From Platycnemis pennipes (lineage: Eukaryota > Arthropoda > Insecta > Odonata > Platycnemididae): DNA of 64,000 nt. The notes beneath the pieces are model-generated. The model did no database searches. It saw only the letters and a list, made by a program, of their open reading frames with translations, and had not been told where the DNA came from. The stretch spans positions 99,529,470 through 99,593,469 of the forward strand of contig OW121848.1 of the NCBI GenBank assembly GCA_933228895.1, in the 5' to 3' direction. The position numbers and the translations under genes were made by a program. Of this stretch, positions 23,601-64,000 are shown piece after piece. Every line of letters starts with the position of its first letter. Positions within the stretch are counted from its first letter, which is position 1.

Positions 23601-26600
23601 GTTAAGGGCAGAAAAACTAGAGAACATTAAGCGTGAAATGGAGAGGGGAAAGATCGATTTGTTGGGACTAAGCGAAGTAAGATGGAGAGACCAGGGGGAC
23701 TTCTGGAGTGAAAAGTACAGGGTTATATACAGTGGAGGGGAAGAGAGCCAGCGGGAAGTAGCAGTCGTATTGAATGCAACATTAGGAAAAAGGGTGTTGA
23801 ATGTGGAACAGGTAAGCGATAGAATACTAGCCATCGAAATCAAAGCTAAGCCGGAAAATGTAGTCGTAGTACAGGTTTACATGCCGACAGGGGGGCATAG
23901 AGAAGAGGAAGTTGACGAAGTATATGACCAGTTGGAAGAAGTAATGGGGAAAGTAAAGGGCAGGAAGAACCTAATAGTTATGGGAGATTTGAACGCTGTA
24001 GTAGGGGAAGGGAGGGACGGAAGTGAAGTAGGGGAGTATGGTCTGGGTGTAAGGAATGACCGGGGCGAGAAAGCAGTGGAGTTCTGTAGGAGGAATAATT
24101 TAGTGATTACAAATACGTGGTATAAACACCACCCTAGGCGTAGGTACACGTGGAAAATGCCGGGGGATACTGGAAGGTACCAATTAGACTACATCATGAT
24201 TAGGCAAAGATTCAGAAATAGTGTAAAGAACTCGCATAGTTTCCCAGGTGCAGATGCCGACTCCGACCATAACTTGGTGGTGATGAAATGTGAGATGAGA
24301 CTAAAGAGGTTGAAAGTAGGAAGGAAAATAAAAAGGTGGGATGTAGGAGCACTGATTGGAGGGAAGAGGAGGGAATACCAGGAGATTGTGGATAGATGCA
24401 TGAGGGAAGAGGAACAATAGATGAAAGATGGGAAATGATAAAGACGGGCATAAAAGAAGCAGCGGAGAAAACAATAGGAACAGTAGACACTAGGAGGATC
24501 AAGAAACCATGGGTAACAGCGGAAATGATGGAAAGGATAGACGAAAGAAGGAAATGGAAAAATGTAAATACAGAGCTAGGCAAAAGGCGTTATAAGGAGA
24601 TTAACAACGGGCTTAGGAGAGATACAAAGAGAGCAAGAGAAAAGTGGTGGAGTCGGCAATGCGAGGAGCTGGAGAGACTCCAGAGAGAAGGAGAAATAGG
24701 CAGTCTGTACTCAAAGGTTAGAATGTTATCGGGAAATAAGAAATGGAAAACGGTCCCGTGCATCAAAGACAGAAAGGGAAATTTAGCAATGGAGCCAGAG
24801 GAGATCCAACGTCGTTGGAGGGAATATGTTGAGGAACTGTATGATAGCGAAAATAGGCCTAGCAACTTGGACATAGAAGAGGAAAAGTACGTAGATCAGG
24901 ATGACGTGGGCCCTGGAATACTGGATAGTGAGATAGAGAAGGCACTGCGAGAAATGAAGGCAGGAAAAGCGGTGGGGGTTGATAGCATCCCAGCTGAGCT
25001 TCTGAAGAACCTAGGAAAAGGAGGAATGGACAGATTTTATGAACTTGTTCGTAAAATATACGAGGAGGGGGCTTGGCCGGAGGATTTTGTAAAAACCGTG
25101 CTGATACCTATACCGAAAAAGAGGGTGACAAAGGAATGTGAAGACTATAGAACGATAAGTTTGATTTCTCATGCGGCAAAGGTAGTGCTTAGAATCATCA
25201 ATAGGAGAATGGAAAAGAGAGCAAATGAATTCCTAGGCGAGGATCAGTTTGGATTTCGGAAGGGGAGGGCCACTCAGGATGCGATTGCAGTGATGAGAAT
25301 ACTAGTGGAAAGGAACCTAGAATACAATCAGGATGTATTCGCGTGCTTTGTTGATTTCGAAAAGGCGTTCGACAGAGTGAGGTGGGACAAATTAATGGAA
25401 ATATTGCGGAAGATAGGAGTAGACTGGAGAGACAGGAGACTGATTCGGAATTTATATATGGCGCAGAAGGCGCAAGTGAGAGTAGCAGATGGAGAATCGG
25501 ATTGGGCAACAATAGGGAGGGGAGTTAGGCAGGGCTGTCCTTTATCACCGGTACTTTTCAACATATACTCGGAGGAAATGGTGAGAAGGGCTTGGGATGA
25601 ACTGGAGGCTGGAGTGAAGGTCGGGGGGAAATTGATAAAATCAGTGAGGTTTGCGGATGACCAAGCGCTAGTATGCCAGTCTGCCCGTGGCTTGCAAAAA
25701 ATGCTGGATGCGTTGCAGGGACAGTGCGAAAGATACGGGATGAAGATAAACCAGAAGAAAACGAAAGTAATGCGGTTTTCGAGAACAAAAAGAGCCAGCA
25801 TAACGATAAAAGTGGGAGGTCAGAAGCTAGAGCAGGTAGAGCAATTTACCTATCTAGGTAGTGTGCTGGAAGAAAAAGGGTATAGCAGCATTGAAGTGAG
25901 AAGGAGAATTGCATTGGCAAAAGAAGCCTTTACTCGTAGGCGTGAGCTAATGACAGGGGCCTTGAGTAGGGAAGTGAAGAAAAGACTAGTGAAAAGTTTA
26001 ATATGGAGCGTTGCACTATATGGGGCGGAAACGTGGGCTTTGCGAAAAGAAGATGAAAATAGACTTAGGGCTTTTGAAATGTGGGTGTGGAGAAGAATGG
26101 AGAAAATAAAGTGGGTCGAAAGGAAGACGAACGATGAAGTGCTAGAATTGGTAGGAGAGGAAAGAAATTTGATAGATGAAATTAGGAGAAGGCAGAAGGT
26201 GTGGATGGAAAAGGTAATAAAAGGGGATGGTGTTTTGAAGGAAGTGATTGAGGGAAGAGTGTTGGGTAAGCGGGGAAGAGGGAGAAGAAGAACGGGTAGC
26301 TTGGATGGAATGATAGGTGGCAGAAGGTATGAGGGGCTGAAGAGGGACATCGTGTGAAATTTAGGGGGTGGGAAGAATTAAATGTCCATTTAAACCTACC
26401 TTCACCGGTAGAATACTTATAATAATAATAATACTGTTAATGTCAAAAAACCTCACGGAAGAGTCAGAAATCATAAACTAAGGCCCCTGTGGACACACTT
26501 GATCAGTCACATACTGCCATTGCCACTAGGCTTCTCTGGTGTGTACATTTACTCCATTTGATGGCAAGCCGTTAATATAAGCATGTGTTGAAACCTGTAA

Positions 26601-27171
26601 GAGCTAAAGTGGATGTAATGGATCAGTGTGATGTTGAAAAGATGAAGCTGCAGTACTAGCCTCTGATGGCTAATTAAGGAATTAAGGGAACATGGGGATG
26701 TGACCAACAAGCCTGATGAAAGTAAGATTTGTTTGTTTTCACTTTAAAAATATGTAGGACAAAGATAATATACTTAGTTATCCTCTCTGAATTGACTAAA
26801 ATGTTCAAGGTTATGAATAGATATTGTTATATTCATAAGGAAGTTCTCTGACAAGTCTTGAAACTTAGGTTTTACTTTAAAGTTTGCTCCCCCAATCTAA
26901 TATAAATTGAAAAGGTTCCCAGTTTTGTTACAACCGTTATTCATTCATTATTTTTCCATATGATCCTATGAAAAATTGCACGGATGATTCCTGATTTTCA
27001 TTAATTCAATGGTTGCAAATCTACCCATTTTCATTTTAGGAGAAAAAGAAGAGGATAAACCGGGAAGCTTTGAAAGCACACCAAGAAGAGCGACGAAAAA
27101 TTAGGCGCAGTGCTGGATCTGTGCTGGCAAAGCTGAAACCTAAATTTTGGATGGGAAGAAGGGTTCTCTAA
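8557..27171 (+). CDS. NOL10: Nucleolar protein 10 (NOL10), spliced gene
   Basis: NOL10 (yeast Enp2) is a WD40-type nucleolar protein of the small-subunit processome needed for 18S rRNA maturation. Exons: 8557-8622, 8715-8760, 9057-9271, 9350-9486, 9566-9778, 12006-12279, 12849-12968, 13046-13190, 14527-14687, 15093-15274, 15549-15642, 15729-16015, 16718-16817, optional 17187-17282, last 27040-27171. All boundaries are GT-AG and all phases agree, giving about 723 residues, or 755 with the optional exon; I recall the human protein as near 690. Recognisable blocks are [66 protein letters not shown] and [16 protein letters not shown]. The NUC153 motif ([16 protein letters not shown], about residues 498-513) is followed by an acidic region and a basic C-terminus ending [15 protein letters not shown]. 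The final intron is nearly 9.8 kb and full of transposons. Confidence 0.93.
9779..12005 (+). other. NOL10 intron 5, no recognised element
   Basis: This 2.2 kb intron has a GTAAGT donor and a TTTCCAG acceptor. Apart from the hairpin at 10778-10857 I see only AT-rich sequence and short polypyrimidine tracts. No protein-coding fragment was recognised. Confidence 0.6.
10778..10857. repeat. Imperfect 30 bp inverted repeat in NOL10 intron 5
   Basis: The left arm 10778-10807 (TATTTGGACTGCACAACTG...) pairs with the right arm 10828-10857 (...GTTGTACTGTCCAAATA) with a few mismatches around a 20 nt loop. The hairpin could be the end of a small foldback element or a conserved RNA fold of a retroelement tail. 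No target duplication was seen. Confidence 0.7.
14845..15056 (+). repeat. Four tandem copies of a 55 bp unit
   Basis: Units start at 14845, 14900, 14955 and 15010, each beginning ATTGGTGAATTAGTAGA (the fourth with a C). The fourth is shortened and ends about 40 bp before the exon 10 acceptor at 15092. Near-identity of the copies indicates recent expansion. The array lies wholly inside NOL10 intron 9. Confidence 0.95.
15093..15274 (+). CDS. NOL10: NOL10 exon 10 with NUC153 motif
   Basis: The exon encodes [17 protein letters not shown] and then [19 protein letters not shown], the NUC153 signature shared by nucleolar pre-rRNA processing proteins. It ends in phase 2, and exon 11 resumes with [16 protein letters not shown], so the motif spans the splice junction. 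Confidence 0.92.
17187..17282 (+). CDS. NOL10: Possible optional NOL10 exon 14
   Basis: A pyrimidine-rich tract ending TTTTACAG precedes 96 bases with no stop, starting [14 protein letters not shown] and ending at a GTACCA donor. It is phase 0 at both ends, so it can be included or skipped without disturbing the frame between exon 13 (16718-16817) and the last exon. The vertebrate NOL10 I remember has no equivalent segment. Read-through instead would add about 20 residues and stop at a TAG at 17341. It may be a lineage-specific or alternative exon, or chance. Confidence 0.45.
17587..17731 (+). repeat. Left GC-rich tandem array
   Basis: About ten units of 14-16 bp, each containing CTCGGCGC, alternate between the endings GGCCAC, AAGCCAC and AGGCCAT. 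The composition is strikingly GC-rich in an AT-rich intron. The array is the inverted counterpart of 19465-19598 and together they would form a long snap-back stem. Open frames through it on both strands give Arg/Ala-rich repeats that I do not regard as genes. Confidence 0.9.
18280..18830 (+). pseudogene. Decayed LINE reverse transcriptase fragment
   Basis: In broken frames the sequence reads [20 protein letters not shown] near 18285-18345, then [21 protein letters not shown] residues near 18410, then [20 protein letters not shown] residues near 18600. This is the order FADD box, thumb and post-RT region of a Jockey/CR1-type LINE. The catalytic FADD has become FADN and several stops are present. 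It lies inside the TTAA-type element, so it was either carried by it or inserted into it. Confidence 0.6.
18861..19022. repeat. 43 bp inverted repeat (hairpin)
   Basis: Arms 18861-18903 and 18980-19022 (starting GTGAATCATTATAAAATCG) pair at all but two or three positions around a 76 nt loop. The structure sits centrally in the TTAA-type element. Confidence 0.9.
19921..19980. repeat. Perfect 16 bp subterminal hairpin
   Basis: CATGGAAATCTCCGTG at 19921-19936 is exactly matched by its reverse complement at 19965-19980 across a 28 nt loop. Perfect conservation next to a badly decayed transposase gene is notable. Confidence 0.95.
20867..22660 (+). pseudogene. piggyBac transposase pseudogene
   Basis: The gene begins [18 protein letters not shown] at 20867 and breaks near 21070. 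The core frame 21332-22072 carries [15 protein letters not shown], the first catalytic Asp in [14 protein letters not shown], and the second in QDDYYNS. A frameshift near 22070 separates the third, [17 protein letters not shown] (near 22128). The C-terminal cysteine-rich finger, CQVCFANK then [11 protein letters not shown], follows near 22500. All three Asp of the DDD triad survive, but at least three frame breaks make it inactive. A domesticated exon is unlikely given these breaks. Confidence 0.85.
23521..24420 (+). CDS. RTE LINE endonuclease domain (5' part of ORF)
   Basis: From the ATG at 23521 the frame reads through [14 protein letters not shown], the metal-binding Glu in [23 protein letters not shown] and the catalytic SDHNLVV, ending at a TAG at 24418-24420. 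These are the conserved APE-type endonuclease residues and all look intact. The domain nicks target DNA to prime reverse transcription. It stops where the RT frame, which overlaps by about 25 bases, takes over, so a single indel near 24400 probably split one ORF. Confidence 0.88.
   Translation: MTAAAAKNKPEKRAAMLRIGTWNVRTMLRAEKLENIKREMERGKIDLLGLSEVRWRDQGDFWSEKYRVIYSGGEESQREVAVVLNATLGKRVLNVEQVSDRILAIEIKAKPENVVVVQVYMPTGGHREEEVDEVYDQLEEVMGKVKGRKNLIVMGDLNAVVGEGRDGSEVGEYGLGVRNDRGEKAVEFCRRNNLVITNTWYKHHPRRRYTWKMPGDTGRYQLDYIMIRQRFRNSVKNSHSFPGADADSDHNLVVMKCEMRLKRLKVGRKIKRWDVGALIGGKRREYQEIVDRCMREEEQ
24396..26357 (+). CDS. RTE LINE reverse transcriptase (3' part of ORF)
   Basis: A 653-codon open frame. 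RT motifs occur in order: [49 protein letters not shown], the catalytic Asp in [26 protein letters not shown], and RFADDQALV with the active-site DD. The RTE-style C-terminus [39 protein letters not shown] and [12 protein letters not shown] follows. No internal stop is present. The apparent start at 24396 is simply the first ATG after the frameshift. Confidence 0.92.
   Translation: MHEGRGTIDERWEMIKTGIKEAAEKTIGTVDTRRIKKPWVTAEMMERIDERRKWKNVNTELGKRRYKEINNGLRRDTKRAREKWWSRQCEELERLQREGEIGSLYSKVRMLSGNKKWKTVPCIKDRKGNLAMEPEEIQRRWREYVEELYDSENRPSNLDIEEEKYVDQDDVGPGILDSEIEKALREMKAGKAVGVDSIPAELLKNLGKGGMDRFYELVRKIYEEGAWPEDFVKTVLIPIPKKRVTKECEDYRTISLISHAAKVVLRIINRRMEKRANEFLGEDQFGFRKGRATQDAIAVMRILVERNLEYNQDVFACFVDFEKAFDRVRWDKLMEILRKIGVDWRDRRLIRNLYMAQKAQVRVADGESDWATIGRGVRQGCPLSPVLFNIYSEEMVRRAWDELEAGVKVGGKLIKSVRFADDQALVCQSARGLQKMLDALQGQCERYGMKINQKKTKVMRFSRTKRASITIKVGGQKLEQVEQFTYLGSVLEEKGYSSIEVRRRIALAKEAFTRRRELMTGALSREVKKRLVKSLIWSVALYGAETWALRKEDENRLRAFEMWVWRRMEKIKWVERKTNDEVLELVGEERNLIDEIRRRQKVWMEKVIKGDGVLKEVIEGRVLGKRGRGRRRTGSLDGMIGGRRYEGLKRDIV
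27040..27171 (+). CDS. NOL10: NOL10 last exon
   Basis: Forty-three codons and a TAA stop. It encodes the basic tail [20 protein letters not shown] then [16 protein letters not shown], matching the conserved RxxRSAG end of NOL10. It begins in phase 0, matching both exon 13 and optional exon 14. Confidence 0.92.
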   Translation, partial: EKKKRINREALKAHQEERRKIRRSAGSVLAKLKPKFWMGRRVL

Positions 27172-30100
27172 CATTATATTGTGATACTAAAGTATAATGT
27201 ACAAATGATGAATGTCAAGATGTTGAATCCAGTTGATGGACAAGATATTGAGGCGATTTATATTGAAAAACACTCAATCCTGCCTGGGAGTTGGAAAATA
27301 TAAATTGCCTTTTCTTATGATCTGTAAATAGAGTTTGCACGTAAATTATAATAAATTTATTTTTATTAACCTGAAATCTTCCTTGAATTCAAATTCATAT
27401 CAAATACACAGGCAAATGCAACACCAAGTAGTTGCCTGGCATATATCTACTTAGGCGAAATATGTAGACACGTAACGAGTGCCTTAGCACCATCTATCAT
27501 CCACCACAATCTAGTCTAGCAGTGGACGGAATTTTAATGTTCCAATCATAATTTTGTCTGGATTAAAAGAGGTTCTGAAATGGAAAATGCCATGAAATCT
27601 ACGGCTCAACCTGTACAAAATACCCTAATAACAATTTCAAATGTGGCATATGAACAATACAACAACAAAACATCATGTGCATGTGGTGGGTATATGTCAG
27701 TCAAGGATTTAATGGACAAGAAGAGCCTGGATTGCCGTCTGGTTGATCGAATCAAGATTGAGAGCTTTTCCATATCAGATATGATGGTTCGAAGACCAAT
27801 GGTGCAGCTTGCTGAAGCAATATTTCATGCTTTCCCATGTATCCAAAGTAAAGTACACTAGCCCCCAATGTGCTCTATTAAGTTGAACCCAACTTTTGAC
27901 TAATTTTAATCCCCAATTCTGAATACCAGGAATTATCTGTCAATTACCATTCCACACCTTACCTATCCATAGTGCCACTAAGAAAATCATGTTGACTGTT
28001 GGAACTGGAGAGTTAAAATATTACTTTTTTGCTATTCTGACACTGCCTTGACATCAGAAGGACAGAAGAAGATCTGTTTTCTTTCAATACAAAGTTGTAC
28101 TGGTGGTTCAAACACCCACTGTATATGTATTTTACCTATTATTTTTAAAAGATAAATGGCGTAAAGATTAAAAATAATTTATTCAAAATAGGCATGAAGC
28201 AATTCTATCTTACCCCAAGAAATAGATGAAAGCATAATTTAAATACCATGATGCTTGCAGTAAAAAAAATTCATAATTAATATCATTTAAAATTTAATCA
28301 GTTATCTACAATGTCTTTGGATATTTTATATATACATAAGTGTACATAGGTTTTGTTGCACCATACAATGCCCATTGACCATGCCTCACACTGGACTCCA
28401 GCAAGAGATCACAAAAAAGGCAGGATACAAAATGGGAAATGCAAAGGAAGGAAACACACATAGGACATATAAAAAGACTGGTTGAGAGAAGACTCCTCCA
28501 TAACTCCATACCTTCAAGAAAAATGAAGGATTCACATACATCACCTATTTTTTACTGATTTGTATTGTTTCTCAAGAGTTTCATTGGCTCAAACATGTAA
28601 CCAAAACGATCTTTCACACAAGCAAATTTTAAACACTGTTTTAAGTCTTCCTCTGGCCAAATATTTCCCTTTCTAATGACCATTCACTCAGGTAAAAAAA
28701 ACATTCATGACACAGATCACCACATAATTTACACAACATGTTCAGTCACACCAATGACGCACACAATCACTACCCCATTTCCACTCATATGACCCGTATC
28801 AAACACACTTCACTAGGAGGCTTAGAAGTCACCCATTAAAACACAAGCAAAATGCTTGCAATAGGGACTGACACAATCACAAGACTTAATCATTACCACT
28901 GGAAAAGATATTACCTAGATACGAGCATATTTTACTTATGGATCTGTGCTTAAAATTTATTATCACATGTAAGGATGCCTTTTTTCCTGCACTTGAGGGA
29001 AGGATTAGACTACCAAAGCCATTCATCACAAATGACCTACAAAAGAATTACTCTACACAAGTTGCCAATTATTGTAAGCAAAGGAAGGAATAATACAAAA
29101 GATAAGTAGGAGAATGTAACAAAATATATATATCTATCAGCAGTTTTGAGTTACCATAAAAGCACAGAGAGGATAAGCTCATAAATATTGCAAAAAATTA
29201 ACATGTTTAAAACCCTCATAAATTTAAAATGATATCTCTTATCAGATCTAAGAAAAGAATGGAGGCAAAAGAGTCAGAGAGGGAAACAGACTAGATTGGG
29301 CAGAGTTGGGATTTATGTCTTCAGACAAAAATTACAACCACAGCCAAGCTTGAGACTATAGACTCTCAATGGTACACACAAAACAGTTATTCAGTTCCAT
29401 CTCTGACTCAAGAAGTATGCATTTGGTCACTAAAATCAAGCACCTGCCATACCAATTAAGAAACCAGCTTGAAAAAAGAAATGACTCACAATTGCAGGCT
29501 AAGCTGAAAATATGCCGAGGTGATTTTCACCACTGTACCATCATATTTCCTCCATTACTTTCTTCCAATGGAATCACCTCAAAACTATATGTAAGTTACA
29601 TTCACTCATATTAACAATCACAAAAAATATATCTCCAATTTAATTTCTGAATTCCACCACATTCTAATGGATTTGGACAAAATGATAAAAAAACCCTCTT
29701 TGACCGCAGAAATTCTTATCCTTACCTCCACAAACAATAACACACTCACACGCATCTACTGAAATTGAAATAACAGAAAATAGTGAAATGATTTTATCAC
29801 TTCAAAGAATCGACTGCTAAGGAAGCCAAATCACAAAGTTGGAAAAAGCTAATTCAAACAATCAAAATGTTCCAACAATTATGTATCTTCAAAACCTTTA
29901 ACACCATATTATATTCCCAGGCTAAAAAATCTACAAAAACAGGTAAAAATATAAATTTTTCCATCTCTTGTTCCATAATATACATTCTTTTGCAAGAAGC
30001 TACTAAGCCCAAATTTTTAGTGGAGCAAGTTATAAACCTCTCACCACCTACAGATTGATATTTTTTTGTTATATGACCTTGCAATTAATTTCAGACCATG

Positions 30101-30296
30101 GCTTTGGTTTTTCCCTAAAATTGCATTTACTCTAACTTGATGTACTCCCCTTTCTATGTTGAATAATAGTTTTATAACCATTTCACACCAAATGAATACC
30201 TGGGATAGGTATAACACATTTTCCCAAGTCTCTATCACATGATGGGCAACTATCACTTGTTTAGTTTGCATAGTTTCTCGAGACACCAAGCATCAC
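27172..30296. other. Convergent intergenic interval and 3' UTRs
   Basis: The two genes face each other across 3.1 kb. NOL10 has an AATAAA at 27350-27355, about 180 bases after its stop. For the - strand gene, AATAAA read on the - strand occurs at 28956-28961 and 28178-28183, so its 3' UTR may run 1.3-2.1 kb. A 93-codon open frame at 27580-27861 (+) matches nothing I know. No transposon was recognised. Confidence 0.5.
27350..27355 (+). promoter_or_regulatory. NOL10: NOL10 polyadenylation signal
   Basis: A canonical AATAAA lies about 180 bases after the TAA stop, followed by a T-rich stretch. Confidence 0.7.
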
Positions 30297-61398
<31,102 letters not shown>

Positions 61399-62658
61399 CT
61401 TTGTGATAAAAAAGAAATTGAAACTTGAAAAGCTATAAATTATGCTAGGAATTATGATTTTCCTTTTAGGTTAACAATGAAAAATAATTGGTATGTATAA
61501 TTCTACAATGTCCCAGTTCAGAGATACTGATAATAGTGACACCCCAATGCAGACAGCCTCCTGATTAACATAATTGAACCATATTCACATTACTATTCAA
61601 ACATACTCTACCTCAAGTGAAATCCCATACACTTGGGGGTTGGGCTTTTATATCAGTTCATAATATATATTGGATAATCAGGGCTTCATTTTAAATAAAG
61701 ATAAGATGAAACATCCCACAAATCTAAGTATATGACACATTTTCCAACATTCATGGGGAGCCAAAACGTTTCACCATTTAAGAGGGAATATATTTACACA
61801 TCAACTAAAGAAAATACTGAAACCAGATATTCACTTTCATCTATTACTCCCCAGTCATACTTGAAACACATTCCAAAATTGCCCATGAAATTTCAGCTAG
61901 GCTAGAGAGTTTAAGCGGCCTAATGGCTGATGCAATTTCCCAGTATGGATCCACCTGCTCAACACATTGCGGCAGGACTGCAAATTATTTCAGAAGAAGA
62001 ATTTAAATTATTAATTCCCCTCAATCAGCCTAAATAAGCAGGCTCTCTCAGGTCATTTTATTAGGTAGGTACTTCATCCAAGATGCATTTACATGATTCT
62101 ACTCACATACAACACAGCATCAATTTATATATTTTTTGTACTAATATTCCTGACAGTTACAAAGAAAATGAGATAACATTCAAGTGCCACCTAAATTGAC
62201 GGTTCCCCTTTTTTGCATGTCACTGGTATATTATATCTATGAAACTATTACATTTTTGGGGCAAAATTCACCATGGAAGACAAAAAAGGGCAGGTCTAGT
62301 AGACAGAAATTGGAAAAGAATAATACAATAGACCAAACATTGTATCAAAACTTTCATATGGTCACACACATGATTTCTCAAATCAAATAATTTGAATCAA
62401 CTATTGACCACAAATATTTAACCTTTTGCAATAGGATTCTTTTTCCTCGATGCCTGGAGCCTACTTGGAATTTAGTTTTGAATGCCCCCAGATTTAAATA
62501 TGAGAACTGATTACAGAATATGCTGACCTTTTATTTACAACAACAAACCTTTTTCCACCATTGCAGTTTCCTACATTAGTGAAACCTCAAAAGATTATAT
62601 TAAGAGCCACTAGGACAGTCATTGATTCATCTTTTATCCAACCATTCAGCAGTCATTA

Positions 62659-62883
62659 AGGCTATTTTACATGAAGAGATAAATTGACAAGAAACCATTC
62701 TAACTCATAGATTTCGCATGAATGGATACATAGAAATGTGCGGTCTAATTTCCGCACAGTTCCAAGTATTTGGTAAGCTTTCCATGCACTTCAACGGTTT
62801 ATAAGATTGTGTTACACACGATTTCAACTGTGAATCTCTCAATGGTTAAGACTACATTGTACAAGCACAATGTAAAACAGCCT
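62659..62883. mobile_element. Harbinger-like MITE, copy 2
   Basis: A 225 bp element with ends AGGCTATTTTACAT and inverted AGGCTGTTTTACAT, flanked by TTA and TCA, one change from an identical 3 bp duplication. Its ends match the copy at 54223-54411 while the interiors differ. Confidence 0.68.
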
Positions 62884-63344
62884 TCAAACACTTATACATT
62901 CAGGTGGATTACGCATCACTTCAGTCAGGAAAACAAATGCTTAAACACCATAGTAAATTAACCCAAAGCAAAAAATGTCAACTGAAACATGGTATCAGGC
63001 GAATGGGATTGGTGAAATTAATGAGCATTTACTGTAATACCTGTAGAGTTTGGTAACTAACCCACCAAACTTTCTTATTGAATTTCTTCTTCCTGAATCT
63101 CATACTAAGCCACTCAATGCCATGTTTGGTCAATGCATCACATTTGCTTGGGTCTTTGGCACCCTGACATGTCAACAAATATCCACCCACTTGAAATCCA
63201 GCAATGTTATCAGAAGGGCATGGAAGAACATATTTTTTTATGTCCTCATAAAACTTCCTGCTTTCTCAGAAAATCCCCAATCAAATCCATTCTACTAATT
63301 AAATTAATGGATGAAGGCGATACTTTGTGGAAATAATGAATGCT

Positions 63345-63505
63345 AAACATGGTAAATGAAACAAACTTTTAACTTTCCACACAACTTTATATATTCCTTG
63401 ATCAATTTCAATGACTAAGCATGATTTTCAAGGGGGGCTAACTGAGCCCCCCTTGAAAATGACACTTAAGTCATTGAAACAAAGTTTGTTTCATTTACCA
63501 TGTTT
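63345..63505. repeat. 160 bp foldback with 25 bp perfect outer arms
   Basis: Outer arms 63345-63369 and 63481-63505 (AAACATGGTAAATGAAAC...) are perfect complements. Inner arms 63424-63439 and 63445-63460 (ATTTTCAAGGGGGGCT) are also perfect with a 5 nt loop, and TTTCAATGACT pairs with AGTCATTGAAA between them. Confidence 0.92.
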
Positions 63506-64000
63506 CAATCCATTCTACTTCTCACTGATGAAAATTGTTCATTACATTCATGCTTTTGGGTCATTCCATATGAAATCAACCAACACATTTTTTTTGACCT
63601 TCTTGGATTTTCATGAAATTTGGTACAGTTGTTCATCCCATAGTAAGTAACAAATGTGATTTGTTTTGTATTTTTGGGATGATCGGATAGGGATTTATGA
63701 GGGGGTCAAAATTTGACCTTTTGGTGGCTTTTTCGCACATTACTTTAGTTTACTGCCAATAAGTCAGCTCCTATCCAAGCTATAGTGTTGAGATTGGGAT
63801 CATTGAAAAGGTAATTAAATTTCCTATTTGAAGGATTGACTTTCAAATACTCTTCATTTCAAATGGCATCACAGCATGGATCTACATCTACGTTTGGTCA
63901 AAGGTCAAATACACCATCTTCAATTTTTTTTAAACTTGGTATTATTAAACTGCACAGATATGGGGACAAACAGACAAAATTTTGAGATGGCTAAAAATTT

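Larger units (their letters stand above)
23070..26427 (+). mobile_element. Near-intact RTE-clade LINE with target duplications
   Basis: A 3.36 kb element is flanked by a perfect 14 bp duplication ATAATACTGTTAAT at 23056-23069 and 26428-26441. It carries an apurinic-like endonuclease and a reverse transcriptase, and ends in a short (AAT)n tail typical of RTE elements. The 5' region before the ORF is about 450 bp. Only one frameshift separates the two coding pieces. Low decay and a perfect target duplication mean it inserted recently into the NOL10 last intron in the sense direction. Confidence 0.92.
17283..27039 (+). other. NOL10 last intron, a transposon nest
   Basis: The last intron is about 9.8 kb, or about 10.2 kb if exon 14 is skipped. 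It holds three stacked insertions: the TTAA-type foldback element (17533-19716), a piggyBac element (19900-22780) and an RTE LINE (23070-26427), plus unremarkable sequence at 19721-19899, 22781-23055 and 26442-27039. The transposase gene and the LINE are in the sense orientation of NOL10. The acceptor TTCATTTTAG at 27030-27039 is intact. Confidence 0.85.
61399..64000. other. Right flank, probably intron of the HECT gene
   Basis: No C2-domain exon was recognised on the - strand. The interval holds a MITE (62659-62883), a large hairpin (63345-63505), and from about 63556 a stretch beginning GGGTCATTCCATATGAAATC that looks like a dispersed repeat but has no visible ends. Confidence 0.45.

Noticed and set aside
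27580..27861. 93-codon open frame between the two host genes
   Set aside because: Contains a CACGG motif but no family resemblance, no promoter and no splice partner; not enough to call a gene.

Overview
The window looks like a 64 kb piece of a large, repeat-rich, AT-rich arthropod genome, most likely an insect. Evidence: GT-AG introns from under 100 bp to nearly 10 kb, two conserved single-copy metazoan genes, and dense arthropod-type transposons (RTE and R1/LOA/I-like LINEs, a Penelope-like element, piggyBac, pogo/Tigger, hAT and Harbinger-like elements, tRNA-derived SINEs). The species cannot be told from the sequence. No prokaryotic, viral, rRNA, CRISPR or true tRNA gene was found.

Two host genes lie tail to tail. 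On the + strand, NOL10 (nucleolar protein 10, the relative of yeast Enp2, a small-subunit rRNA processing factor) runs from an ATG at 8557 to a stop at 27169-27171. It has 14 firmly placed exons and one optional exon, all with consistent splice phases. On the - strand, an Itch/WWP/Su(dx)-class HECT ubiquitin ligase runs from beyond about 61398 down to a stop at 30297. Twelve exons are visible, carrying a Ser/Thr- and His-rich linker, four WW domains and the complete HECT domain with its catalytic Cys. Its C2 domain and start codon were not found and probably lie past the right edge.

Layout. 1-2440 is gene-free. 2530-5565 is a decayed RNase H-bearing LINE with an internal 3 x 80 bp triplication. 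About 5900-8100 is a head-to-head inverted pair of Penelope-like copies that ends just upstream of the NOL10 promoter. 8557-27171 is NOL10; its last intron (17283-27039) is a transposon nest holding a TTAA-type element with GC-rich repeat arms, a decayed piggyBac transposase gene, and an almost intact RTE LINE with a perfect 14 bp target duplication. 27172-30296 is the convergent intergenic/3' UTR interval. 30297-61398 is the Su(dx)-like gene, whose introns hold a decayed duplicate of one of its own HECT exons, a hAT element with perfect 8 bp target duplications, several MITEs, pogo/Tigger elements with TA duplications, SINEs and a second TTAA-type element. 61399-64000 has MITEs and a large hairpin but no recognised exon.

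The two host genes have unrelated jobs: ribosome assembly in the nucleolus, and ubiquitination in endosomal/Notch-type trafficking. They appear linked only by position. The observations most worth checking are the inverted Penelope pair, the TTAA element with repeat-array arms, the ghost HECT exon, the GC-AG intron in the HECT gene, the optional NOL10 exon, and a tRNA-like sequence framed by 42 bp inverted arms. No clearly new multi-gene system was seen.
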